From a bacterium (GTDB lineage: Bacteria; Patescibacteriota; Dojkabacteria; GCA-002793355): DNA of 64,000 bases. The stretch is from contig JADYZG010000026.1 in assembly GCA_020853235.1 (NCBI GenBank), forward strand, positions 1-64,000, given 5' to 3'. Below are positions 7,981-16,284 of this stretch, piece by piece; the stretch's first letter is position 1, and each line of letters opens with the position of its first letter. The position numbers and the translations under genes were made by a program. The notes beneath the pieces are model-generated. The model was not told the origin of the DNA and made no database searches. It was given only the letters and a program-made list of their open reading frames with translations.

Positions 7981-8722
7981 GCTCGGAGGTTCGCTACTGT
8001 CCCCATACGAAACCGCATCACGTTCGTTGCGGATAGGTCAGTTACCCTTCGACATGGATTATACGCGGGAACTACTTAACGAAGTAAAGATTTCTGCGCA
8101 GAAAATAGTTTTTGTTATTGGTGGTGGATTTCTTAATCGTTGGTACTTGCAACAAATGCGTGATAACAGGCTAGAGAAGCCAGAAACGGTCACAGATTTT
8201 CATATACTTGGGATGGCAGCATCTGACATAAACGCAACTATTTTCCGTATTTTAGCAGGAGAAACCTTAAGTTACGACAACGTATATCCAAGTGTCGTTA
8301 AATATGACGATTATACTCGACTACAAAGTATATCGACAGAATTTGATAAATATCAAATTGTTGTTGCCGCGGGGTGGAAACCTGGACATAGCCATGATGT
8401 TGATGCATTGATGTTTTCTACATTATTCGGAAATAAAAAAGTTTACAGTTTTAAAAATATTGACGGAATCTACTCAGCAGATCCACGAATGGAACCAACG
8501 GCAAAAAAGAAAAAAACACTTACTTGGGAAAGTTATCAAGCAATTATTAAGTCTCATATTCATAAACCTGGAGCAAATTTTCCTATTGATCCAATTGCAG
8601 CGAGTCTAGCAGAAACTACCAAGACGAGTTTTGTCGTGATTGATGGCCGTGATATCCGTGCTGTTCGAGAAGTCTTTACGGAAGGGAGAACTACGAGGGG
8701 CTCTACGATTCTTTCAGGGTAA
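7949..8722 (+). CDS. pyrH: UMP kinase, archaeal-like amino-acid-kinase family
   Basis: Amino-acid-kinase-fold protein of 257 residues, most likely UMP to UDP. KLGGSLLSP near residue 11, VIGGGFLNR near 56 and DGIYSADPR near 173 follow the archaeal UMP kinase pattern rather than the KLSGEAL of bacterial PyrH. The gene overlaps rsmI by 32 nt; ATG 7958 is an equally good start that trims three residues and shortens the overlap. No ribosome binding site is evident, so it is probably translated by coupling. Its 3' end overlaps folD convergently by 20 nt. Another nucleotide or isopentenyl-phosphate kinase is less likely but possible. Confidence 0.75.
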   Translation: MTLMSEWKVIKLGGSLLSPYETASRSLRIGQLPFDMDYTRELLNEVKISAQKIVFVIGGGFLNRWYLQQMRDNRLEKPETVTDFHILGMAASDINATIFRILAGETLSYDNVYPSVVKYDDYTRLQSISTEFDKYQIVVAAGWKPGHSHDVDALMFSTLFGNKKVYSFKNIDGIYSADPRMEPTAKKKKTLTWESYQAIIKSHIHKPGANFPIDPIAASLAETTKTSFVVIDGRDIRAVREVFTEGRTTRGSTILSG

Positions 8723-9530
8723 TTGTGTTATTGACCAAATGTTTCAGTAATACGGCGACGGTTACTGGCCCAACACCGCCTGGAACGGGAGTGAATCCTC
8801 CAAGATGGTTACTTCCAAGTGCTACCAAAAAATCTCCAACAATTTTTCCTTCACTATTCACGCTGGTCCCGACATCGATTAGAATCGCACCTTTCTTTAG
8901 ATCTTTTTCTGAGAATACCTGTGGTTTGCCAACGCAGCTGATAACAATACTTGCATGAGCAATCAGACTTTTGTTGTTTTTTGTGAATTCATTAATACCG
9001 TTCACATTTGTATATCCGAGACTCCTCAATGCGGTAATTATAGATCCACCAGCATACGGGGCGTTTCCGATTACTAAAACATTTTCACTTTTGCTGTCTT
9101 GGGTATGTTCTGTAAGTATTTCGCAAACAGCATCTGCGACTGCAGTGTGAAATGGTGAGTTAGTAAGTAATAATCCATCCACATCGAGTTCTCGAGGGAT
9201 ATTGGTAAGTATTTGCTCTAAGGGGACTTCAGAAACCACTGGTAGTTGAATCATAATTCCGTGAACAGAGTGTTTGTACTGCTCTATTGTTTGAACAACT
9301 TGTTGTTCGAGGTCAGTATTTTCAGAAAGGATTTCGTGAATAACCGTTACACCGATTTCTTCTGCGCGCTTCTTTTTCATACCGACATATTGTGTTGAAG
9401 CTGGGTTATTTCCTGCCTGAATAATTAAAAGTTGTGGATGGAGTTTTTTAGTTGTGATTGTTTCGGCAAGTCGTGTGAGAATTTTTTGTGCTAACGCTTT
9501 ACCATCAAAAATTTTGGTTTGCAGAGACAT
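8703..9530 (-). CDS. folD: FolD, methylenetetrahydrofolate dehydrogenase/cyclohydrolase, variant
   Basis: Bifunctional one-carbon enzyme, 275 residues. The substrate-site YVGMKKKRAEEIG keeps the catalytic Tyr and Lys; GIMIQLPVV, DVDGLLLTN and PVPGGVGPVTVAV are present. The usual PCTP loop is absent (the equivalent stretch is NSPFHTAVAD), and the nucleotide-binding GRS motif is altered to VIGNAPYAGG. Activity or cofactor preference may therefore differ. The longer frame reaches 9617 inside murF; ATG 9530 is chosen because TATACT ends 5 nt before it and just clears the murF stop. Confidence 0.86.
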   Translation of the reverse strand: MSLQTKIFDGKALAQKILTRLAETITTKKLHPQLLIIQAGNNPASTQYVGMKKKRAEEIGVTVIHEILSENTDLEQQVVQTIEQYKHSVHGIMIQLPVVSEVPLEQILTNIPRELDVDGLLLTNSPFHTAVADAVCEILTEHTQDSKSENVLVIGNAPYAGGSIITALRSLGYTNVNGINEFTKNNKSLIAHASIVISCVGKPQVFSEKDLKKGAILIDVGTSVNSEGKIVGDFLVALGSNHLGGFTPVPGGVGPVTVAVLLKHLVNNTITLKES

Positions 9531-9535
9531 GCGTA

Positions 9536-9541
9536 AGTATA
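9536..9541 (-). promoter_or_regulatory. -10 box, leaderless promoter of folD
   Basis: TATACT on the minus strand, then TACGC, then ATG 9530. The same TTACGCATG junction occurs at def (43217). It sits immediately after the murF stop. Confidence 0.55.
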
Positions 9542-10891
9542 CTACTTGATATCCAACCAGTCTCTTGTCATTCTCGGAATATTTTTTTCTGCGAATTTTG
9601 GATCTTTGTTCTCGCAAAGCTCTTGCACTGCATATTCGAGAAAAACTGTATTTTGACTTCCTTCGAAGAGTACAACGCTATTTTTCTCGACAACTTCATG
9701 GATATGGAAACTTAATTGACGTCCATTTTGAAACCAATATAAGTTTTCATTGACAGTAAACCCCGCTTCGACTGCTGCAGGAATTCCATATTCCCTCAGT
9801 TTCTCATTTGTCAGGATCAAGATATCAGCAACTTTTGCTGCTTCCTTAACAATAGTTCTGTAAATTTCGGGTGTTCTAGAACCTAGTTCACGAAAATCTC
9901 CAAGAACAATAATCTTCTTGCGTCTCCCCTTTTTCGCGACTTCTTTAACGAGTGGAAACAGTTCCTTTGCTGCGTAAGGATTAGCATTATACGAAGAGTC
10001 AATAATAGTAATGCCATCGGCACCTGGGAGTAACGATGATCGTCCGGGATTAATGTGAAAATTATTAACAATTTTCGATAACGAAGGTCTAAGGTCTTTC
10101 TTTAAGTTCATCGTAACGAGACTGGCAAAAAGTACATTTTGTTTAGAACTGTATGTCATTACAACACCTGGAATGGTTGTTGATAAAGCACCTTTTGTGG
10201 TGGCTAACGTAAAACTGATCCCTTCCGCAGTATTTTCCCAATTCGTCAAAACCTCCGAATCACTATCATTAAGAACGGTCATATTTTCATATTGTTCAGG
10301 CTTTAAGAACTTGGTAACGTCCTTTGTTAGGTATGCGAGCTTTTTATTCTTTACTGCTTGGAGAAGCTTAAATTTTTCTTGTGCAATTGCCATGTGGATT
10401 GCTTCAATTTTTTTTGACTCAGGAACACTTTCATTAATAACTTTTTCAAAATTCTCGCCGTGAACAGTACTCACAGAAAGCAAGATTGCAATATGTGGCT
10501 TAACGATACTTAAGAGATATTCCATGTTGTTTGGCTTATCTGGTCCGTCGATACCGTATTCAATAACGAATATGTCGTATTTGCGGTGATTAAATAAGAC
10601 GTGAAGCAGTCCATCTAAAAGTACAAATCCATACTCCCATATTTTGTAATGTCGTACTGGAATATTAAGAATTTCGTAAGGAATACCTGTTTCTGAGTTC
10701 CCCTTTTTTGTAAATTTCAGCCTTTTCTTGTAATGAGGTTTCAAAAACGCAACTACCATATCTTTGCAAGAAGTCTTACCAGAAGAACCCGTAATGCCGA
10801 TTATCGTTGCTTTTTTATGTTTAAGCATTTCTACTTTTGCAAGTAGTTTGAGCAGGGCAAGAAACGAATCTTTAAGAATATTTTTGACCAT
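9542..10891 (-). CDS. murF: MurF-type Mur ligase
   Basis: ATP-dependent ligase of peptidoglycan precursor synthesis, probably adding D-Ala-D-Ala to UDP-MurNAc-tripeptide; 449 residues. The ATP site is GITGSSGKTSCKD near residue 32. The C-terminal half has DSSYNANP, the MurF signature, and LGDFRELG. The N-terminal uridine-binding domain is short, so the protein begins almost directly at the central domain. FtsW, MurG and UppP elsewhere in the window support a complete wall pathway. A cyanophycin-type or other Mur-like ligase is less likely because of the YNANP motif. Confidence 0.87.
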   Translation of the reverse strand: MVKNILKDSFLALLKLLAKVEMLKHKKATIIGITGSSGKTSCKDMVVAFLKPHYKKRLKFTKKGNSETGIPYEILNIPVRHYKIWEYGFVLLDGLLHVLFNHRKYDIFVIEYGIDGPDKPNNMEYLLSIVKPHIAILLSVSTVHGENFEKVINESVPESKKIEAIHMAIAQEKFKLLQAVKNKKLAYLTKDVTKFLKPEQYENMTVLNDSDSEVLTNWENTAEGISFTLATTKGALSTTIPGVVMTYSSKQNVLFASLVTMNLKKDLRPSLSKIVNNFHINPGRSSLLPGADGITIIDSSYNANPYAAKELFPLVKEVAKKGRRKKIIVLGDFRELGSRTPEIYRTIVKEAAKVADILILTNEKLREYGIPAAVEAGFTVNENLYWFQNGRQLSFHIHEVVEKNSVVLFEGSQNTVFLEYAVQELCENKDPKFAEKNIPRMTRDWLDIK

Positions 10892-10901
10892 ATCGTAACG
10901 T

Positions 10902-10910
10902 ATTATACCA
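10902..10910 (-). promoter_or_regulatory. Extended -10 promoter of murF
   Basis: TGG-TATAAT on the minus strand ends 10 nt before ATG 10891, giving a leader of at most about 3 nt. Confidence 0.55.
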
Positions 10911-10981
10911 TCTTTGGGTTATTCGTCGTTAGTTCTCCCAGTTGTGTTACTATCTACAAATAACATTTTCACAAAATATTG

Positions 10982-13144
10982 ATGAAAACAGATGGTCTTT
11001 GGATAGCAGCGTTTTTTTTAGGATTTCTCTTTTCTTTTGGAGTACTTAACACGACTCCAGGACTCGGACTCTTTCTTGGTGTCAACGCGCTAGTTATAGC
11101 ATTATGGTATTTCGGGCAAAGAAATAAAGAATCTCGGGAGATTACAGAGACAAAAGAGAGCAAAATACTTCTGACAACATTGACGGTAGTTTATGTACTC
11201 CTGACGTTCCCTTATTTGTATCGTTTGGATTACTCAATTATTGGCACATTAGTCGCGGTTCATGCAATATTTCTTGCTGTTGGTGCTCTTTATTTTGCTC
11301 TGCCTGGTATGCTCCATATTGTTGATATCCTTTCGCTAATTATTTCTCCAATTGCATTCGCAGTAATGTGGCTTGTCGAAACGGTTAAGTCTGTGTTTGA
11401 ACTGTTTAAAGAGAATGCGAATGTGGTGAAACTCCTCTTGAAGGTTATTTTGTACTCGGCTGCATCGTTATTAGTGTTTATCTTGTTTGCAAATCTTCTT
11501 TCTGCTGCGGATTCTGCATTCAAACTCAAGATTGACCATATTCTAGAATCACTTGATCTTATTGTTATTACGCAAAGGACTGTTATTGCTGTCGTGATGT
11601 CATTTGTATCGGCCGGATTATTGAGTATTGTTGGAACTGGAAAAATTCTTCCACTCTTTGGCGTCTCAGGCTCTCGTGCTAAAGAATTGTGGGACAAAGC
11701 ATTCTCCGTAGTTCTTTCTAAACGAAGCGATGCAATTCTCCCAATAATCATCACTACTCCACTTTTTTTTCTGTTTGCCTTATACGTCTGGTTACAATTC
11801 CCATACTTTACGGGGAGTAATCTAGAGAGTATTTTAGAGCGATTCACCTACTCTGATTACGCTAGACGTGGTTTTGCAGAGCTCCTAGTTGTAGGAGTTC
11901 TCACTTACCCGATTCTTGCATGGTCAATGACTCAATCAAGGAGTACGTGGAAGCTTCCAAAGATTCTTACTTTCGCCATTAATACAGGTGTCGTTTCATT
12001 GCTGACACTTATGTTGTACTCCCTCAGTATTCGTATGAATTTGTATATGCAATCATATGGGGCTTCTGTATTACGATACTATGTCATCCTTGGCGCAGTA
12101 TTTGTGGGTATTGGCCTTCTTGCATATGAGGCTCTTGCTATTGTGAAAACATTCAAAACTGAGTTTGCATTGTTTCGGGGACGCCTTATGAGTGATTATA
12201 TTATTGTTGCGCTTTTTACAGGTCTTGGTTTGCTCGGGGCGGTTTCTCTTTATCCATGGAATAATCTTGTTGTCAATCGTTTGTCTCAAAAATATTTTAC
12301 TAGTGGTACTATTGATATTAGCCAAATGCAACGGCTACCACTTGAGTCAGAATCGCTTGTGTATAATATCGGGAAAACTCTCGAAGCTGATGGGCAAAAA
12401 GAATCAGGACTACTTCTTCAAGCTCACGCATTACAAGAAGTTTCTTCGTATAAGTCAGAGAGAGAAGACACAATATTTAGCAGAATCTTCGGATTTAATT
12501 TTGCCGGAGCCTCTCTTCTTACTGAGTTACCAACAGGACAGTTAGCAGATATAAATAAAAGATTTATAACGACGATGACTGAAAAGGTCACTGCAATCGA
12601 TGCAACCTTTACTCAAGCGCTAGAGACAAATAATTTTGCTTTAGCACGTTCTCTTTATGATCCAAAAATGAGACCAAACGATATTACTGGCTTTGCTTCT
12701 GGGGTTAGTGTCGTGAAAAAAATTACTCCATCAACAGGTAAGGATTTAGGATACTATGAACCATTCTTAGCCGGATCAAATACAGCATATATTAACTCTT
12801 CATTTGAAATTATTCGCGAAGGTAAAAAAGTAGAGGAAACATCTTTAAGCACAACGATTGGATTTAGAGATGGGAAAATAGTTGTTCTCGATAATACTTT
12901 GATTCTTGCATTTCTCCCTGATGCAGTTTCAGAAAAAAATGACCTCTACCAAGTTTCTAACTACGGATATCGTACCTTCTGTAAAATTCCGACCCTAGAG
13001 GTGATTTACTCCGCTTCAATGGGTTGTACGTACGGCGACGGAGAATATCGGGAATTTGAATCAAAACCGATGCCTGTGACGGAAATTGGTTACTTGCCAA
13101 TGAGTAGCTTTCTGAAATCAGATTTTGTGGCGGAAGCCCAATAA
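10982..13144 (+). CDS. Large integral membrane protein, DUF4173/DUF4153-like
   Basis: 720 residues. The first 435 or so hold about a dozen hydrophobic helices, including a FILFANLLSAADSAF stretch that resembles the conserved segment of DUF4173/DUF4153 proteins. The last 285 residues are soluble and probably lie outside the cell, with three cysteines near the C-terminus (residues 666-683) that could form a disulfide. The function is unknown. It is divergent from murF and its 3' end overlaps the delta prime gene by 27 nt. A TTG lies directly before ATG 10982. The promoter is not clear; TACTAT at 10950-10955 is one candidate. Confidence 0.75.
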   Translation: MKTDGLWIAAFFLGFLFSFGVLNTTPGLGLFLGVNALVIALWYFGQRNKESREITETKESKILLTTLTVVYVLLTFPYLYRLDYSIIGTLVAVHAIFLAVGALYFALPGMLHIVDILSLIISPIAFAVMWLVETVKSVFELFKENANVVKLLLKVILYSAASLLVFILFANLLSAADSAFKLKIDHILESLDLIVITQRTVIAVVMSFVSAGLLSIVGTGKILPLFGVSGSRAKELWDKAFSVVLSKRSDAILPIIITTPLFFLFALYVWLQFPYFTGSNLESILERFTYSDYARRGFAELLVVGVLTYPILAWSMTQSRSTWKLPKILTFAINTGVVSLLTLMLYSLSIRMNLYMQSYGASVLRYYVILGAVFVGIGLLAYEALAIVKTFKTEFALFRGRLMSDYIIVALFTGLGLLGAVSLYPWNNLVVNRLSQKYFTSGTIDISQMQRLPLESESLVYNIGKTLEADGQKESGLLLQAHALQEVSSYKSEREDTIFSRIFGFNFAGASLLTELPTGQLADINKRFITTMTEKVTAIDATFTQALETNNFALARSLYDPKMRPNDITGFASGVSVVKKITPSTGKDLGYYEPFLAGSNTAYINSSFEIIREGKKVEETSLSTTIGFRDGKIVVLDNTLILAFLPDAVSEKNDLYQVSNYGYRTFCKIPTLEVIYSASMGCTYGDGEYREFESKPMPVTEIGYLPMSSFLKSDFVAEAQ

Positions 13145-13792
13145 TAAGTACGAAAGTACCTGTTTAGGGGAGATGTTGTTTCGTAAGTATTCACTACACT
13201 TTTGCAAAAGCATAAGATGTTTTTTATTCCCTTTTGTCTTGGACAATTTTGTATATAGTTCACTTAAGAATGATTCAGCTGTTGCACGAGTCCACTCTTT
13301 CTTTTGCACTGCAGAAAAACCAGAAAGGAGGTCTTCTTTAGAATCGATAAAGTATTGAACTAGTGTCAAGAGTGATTTTTGTTCTTGTGGCTGTATCGCA
13401 GCGCTTATATATTTTACTGTTGCTCGTGATCGAATAGTTGGAAGCAAAGAGTTTTCGTCAACTACTCCCAGAATGTACGAAACAGTTGGTGGATGGTCTT
13501 CAAATTCTTTGAGGAGTGCGTTCTGTGCCTCGACAGTTGTTTTTTCAAATCCAAGAATAATTCCAAGATGTATTTTTGCTTTGAAAGGCTTTTTGTGAAG
13601 GGTTTTAGTAAAAGCACGAATATCCGCAATTCCAATACTTTCTTGTTTGGTAAGGCCGTTTAAGAAATGCACGTCTGGATGTATTATTTCCTCTAGTTTT
13701 TTTTCATTTATATCCTTAATCTTTTCGCTTATAAATCTATGAATCTCTTCACGAATTTCATTTTCACTGTTGCTGATAATCAAAAACGTCAT
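13118..13792 (-). CDS. holB: DNA polymerase III delta prime-like clamp-loader subunit
   Basis: 224-residue AAA+-related protein. The segment EAQNALLKEFEDHPPT followed by LLPTIRSRA matches the sensor region of delta prime, with the trans-acting SRx arginine. The N-terminus has no Walker A motif, as expected of delta prime rather than tau/gamma. It should sit in the clamp loader that loads the beta clamp. ATG 13792 is preferred to TTG 13807 because an extended -10 lies 5 nt before it. It follows valS on the same strand by 27 nt. Confidence 0.8.
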   Translation of the reverse strand: MTFLIISNSENEIREEIHRFISEKIKDINEKKLEEIIHPDVHFLNGLTKQESIGIADIRAFTKTLHKKPFKAKIHLGIILGFEKTTVEAQNALLKEFEDHPPTVSYILGVVDENSLLPTIRSRATVKYISAAIQPQEQKSLLTLVQYFIDSKEDLLSGFSAVQKKEWTRATAESFLSELYTKLSKTKGNKKHLMLLQKCSEYLRNNISPKQVLSYLLLGFRHKI

Positions 13793-13797
13793 ACACC

Positions 13798-13806
13798 ATT
13801 CTACCA
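13798..13806 (-). promoter_or_regulatory. Extended -10, leaderless promoter of holB
   Basis: TGG-TAGAAT on the minus strand ends 5 nt before ATG 13792, inside the short valS-holB gap. Confidence 0.55.
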
Positions 13807-13819
13807 AATTTTTTTCTGA

Positions 13820-16183
13820 TTATTCTGCTTTTGCTGCTTCTTTTCCTTCTGGCCAGGTTGCGTACATAATTGTTTCGCTCTCTGTTGGTGCTTTTGGATA
13901 CGATTCCCAAAGATATTCTGTAATGAATGGAATGTATGGGTGGAGCATCTTTAGGTAAGCGCCAAGCACGTACCAAAGTGTCCATTGCCCAGCTTTGCGG
14001 GATATAATCTCTTTCTCTGATGTGTTAATTGGGTTACCTTCTTTGTCTTTTGTATACAATCTCCCTTTAACTTGTTCTATGTAAAGATCGCAGAATGTGT
14101 GCCAAAATGATTGAATTAGGTCGACTGCAACCAATCCGAATCTAAAATTCTTGATTTTCTTTTCAACTTGGAATGCAAGGTTTTCTACTTCTGCAAGTAC
14201 TTTCTTATCGTCTTCAGTAAACGCGAGTTCTTCTCTATTCATTTCCCAAGGTTTTTCTAAACCGCTTGTTGCGAAGAACACATAACGAGAAGCGTTCCAA
14301 ACTTTGTTCAAAAAGTTTCGATTTCCTGCGAGTTTGTCTCGGTCGATTCGGTAGCTTGCTCCCGCTTTATTTCCGACGATGTACAACATTCTAATTGCAT
14401 CTGCACCGAATTCGCCAACAAGATCGTCGAGTGTGATAACGTTTCCTTTAGACTTACTCATTTTCTGACCGTCACTCGCTTTTACTGTTCCGTGAAGATA
14501 GACATCTTTGAATGGAATTTTTCCTGTTCGGAAAATGCCAAGCATAATCATTCTAGAAACCCAGAATTCAAGAATATCGTACCCAGTTTCCATGGTGTTT
14601 GTTGGATACATAGTATCGAGCAATCCCTCTTTTTCGAGAGTCACGTATGGCCATTGTCCTGAGCTAAACCAAGTGTCGAATACATTTTCGTCTTGCAGCC
14701 AACCATCGCCTGGTGAGATTAAACTTACTTGTGCGAGTCCTTTAGTTACTGCGTCGCTGAAATCTCCGATTTCAATACCGCCAATTTTTTCAATGACTTT
14801 TCCATCTGCATTATATGAAGTTTCTAGATCCCCTTTGTACCAACCTGGGAATCGATATCCCCACCATAGTGCGCGAGAAATGGGCCAGTCACGAAGGTTT
14901 TTCATCCAGTGATAATATTTCTTAGTCATATATTTTGGGTGAATAGTAATTTCTCCAGTTTTTACTGCATCAACGGCTTTTGCCTTCAAGTCGTCAACTT
15001 TAATAAACCACTGGCTCGACATCAATGGTTGAATAATTGTTTTGCATCGCTCACAGACTGGAATTCGTTGCGAGATTGTTTCTTCTTTCTCAAATAAGCC
15101 AAGTTCTTTAAATGCCTCGATAACTGCGGTTTTTGCTTCTTCAGTGGTCATTCCTGCATACTTCCCAACAGGTCCACAAAGTTTGCCGTCTGGGTCAACG
15201 ACATTAATCCAGTCGACTTGGTTGTTTGGGTTTTGCTCATTCCAGCGAAGCATAATTTCATAGTCTTCTGGCGCATGTGCTGGCGTTAACTTCAGTCCAC
15301 CAGTTCCAACGGTCATATCTACTTGACCGTCAGTTATGATTGGGATTTCTCGATTTACAAGAGGTAAGACAACAATCTTTCCGTGTAAGCTTTTATATCG
15401 TTCGTCTTTTGGGTCAACAACAACTGCGGTGTCGCCAAGCATAGTTTCAGGTCGTGTTGTTGCAACAGTAATATATTCGATGTCCCCAATTTTCTCTTTG
15501 AGCGGATATTTCAAATAGTACATTGATGCTTCGCGTTCCTTCTTTTCGGTATCAATATCTGCGAGCGCTGTTTTACATGAAGGACACCAGTTCACGATTC
15601 GAACACCTTTGTAAACTTTATCGTCTTCATAGAGTTTTTTGAACGTTGTGAGTACATTGTCAACAATTGCTGGGTCTAAGGTGAATACATTGCGATCAAA
15701 ATCTGCTGAAAGTCCAATACGCTTCTCATCTTCCAATGCTGCAGCCATCATGTCCGTAAAGTAGTCGTATGTTTCTTTGTAAAACTGCTCGCGAGTCATA
15801 TTTGCTTTTGATTTCCCTTGCTGACGGAAGAATTCACGGAGAACAACAATCTCACCTTGGATACCTGCGTGATCTTTTCCAGGGAAAAGTAATACTCGTT
15901 TACCTTTCATTCTCCAAAATCGCCCCATAAGATCTTGATATGCGTACCCAGAAATATTTCCTAAGTGTGGTCGTCCATATGCGTTTGGAGGCGGATCGAT
16001 AATAACGTACTTTTGGTCTGGATTTTTTGCGAGGTAGTCTTTAAGTTCTGCGACAGATTCTGTGACTTTTGTAACACTATTATATTCAGGTTTGAAAAAG
16101 GAGTTAGCACCCCAAAAATCGAGAACCGACTGCTCGGTCTGCTGAGGGTTGTATGGTCCTTTAAAGAGTTCGAATTTTGCCAT
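13820..16183 (-). CDS. valS: Valyl-tRNA synthetase
   Basis: Class I synthetase, 787 residues. The HIGH motif appears as GRPHLGN near residue 71 and the KMSKS loop as GQKMSKSKGN near 580. The editing domain lies between (TTRPETMLGDTAVV). A zinc-type pair CPSCKTA sits near residue 200 and a second, CERCKTI, near 375. The anticodon-binding helical domain ends the protein. The C-terminal coiled-coil arm of most bacterial ValRS is missing, which accounts for the length of about 90-150 residues below the usual value. Confidence 0.95.
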   Translation of the reverse strand: MAKFELFKGPYNPQQTEQSVLDFWGANSFFKPEYNSVTKVTESVAELKDYLAKNPDQKYVIIDPPPNAYGRPHLGNISGYAYQDLMGRFWRMKGKRVLLFPGKDHAGIQGEIVVLREFFRQQGKSKANMTREQFYKETYDYFTDMMAAALEDEKRIGLSADFDRNVFTLDPAIVDNVLTTFKKLYEDDKVYKGVRIVNWCPSCKTALADIDTEKKEREASMYYLKYPLKEKIGDIEYITVATTRPETMLGDTAVVVDPKDERYKSLHGKIVVLPLVNREIPIITDGQVDMTVGTGGLKLTPAHAPEDYEIMLRWNEQNPNNQVDWINVVDPDGKLCGPVGKYAGMTTEEAKTAVIEAFKELGLFEKEETISQRIPVCERCKTIIQPLMSSQWFIKVDDLKAKAVDAVKTGEITIHPKYMTKKYYHWMKNLRDWPISRALWWGYRFPGWYKGDLETSYNADGKVIEKIGGIEIGDFSDAVTKGLAQVSLISPGDGWLQDENVFDTWFSSGQWPYVTLEKEGLLDTMYPTNTMETGYDILEFWVSRMIMLGIFRTGKIPFKDVYLHGTVKASDGQKMSKSKGNVITLDDLVGEFGADAIRMLYIVGNKAGASYRIDRDKLAGNRNFLNKVWNASRYVFFATSGLEKPWEMNREELAFTEDDKKVLAEVENLAFQVEKKIKNFRFGLVAVDLIQSFWHTFCDLYIEQVKGRLYTKDKEGNPINTSEKEIISRKAGQWTLWYVLGAYLKMLHPYIPFITEYLWESYPKAPTESETIMYATWPEGKEAAKAE

Positions 16184-16188
16184 GGGGA

Positions 16189-16194
16189 ATTATA
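16189..16194 (-). promoter_or_regulatory. -10 box, leaderless promoter of valS
   Basis: TATAAT on the minus strand ends 5 nt before ATG 16183. No T-box-like leader is present here, unlike argS. Confidence 0.6.
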
Positions 16195-16269
16195 GCCTAC
16201 TTTGAAGGATTAGAGAACTAAAGAATTAATTATTGGGATAATTTATTGATTCTTTAATTCAACGAAATC

Positions 16270-16278
16270 TGTTATACT
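16270..16278 (+). promoter_or_regulatory. Extended -10, leaderless promoter of the pilB operon
   Basis: TGT-TATACT ends 6 nt before ATG 16285. The 100-nt valS-pilB divergent spacer otherwise holds an AT-rich imperfect inverted repeat near 16220-16256. Confidence 0.6.
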
Positions 16279-16284
16279 GTTGCC

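Noticed and set aside
11290-11847. A 185-codon frame on the minus strand
   Set aside because: It is antisense to the middle of the 720-residue membrane protein gene, with a low-complexity composition and no motif.
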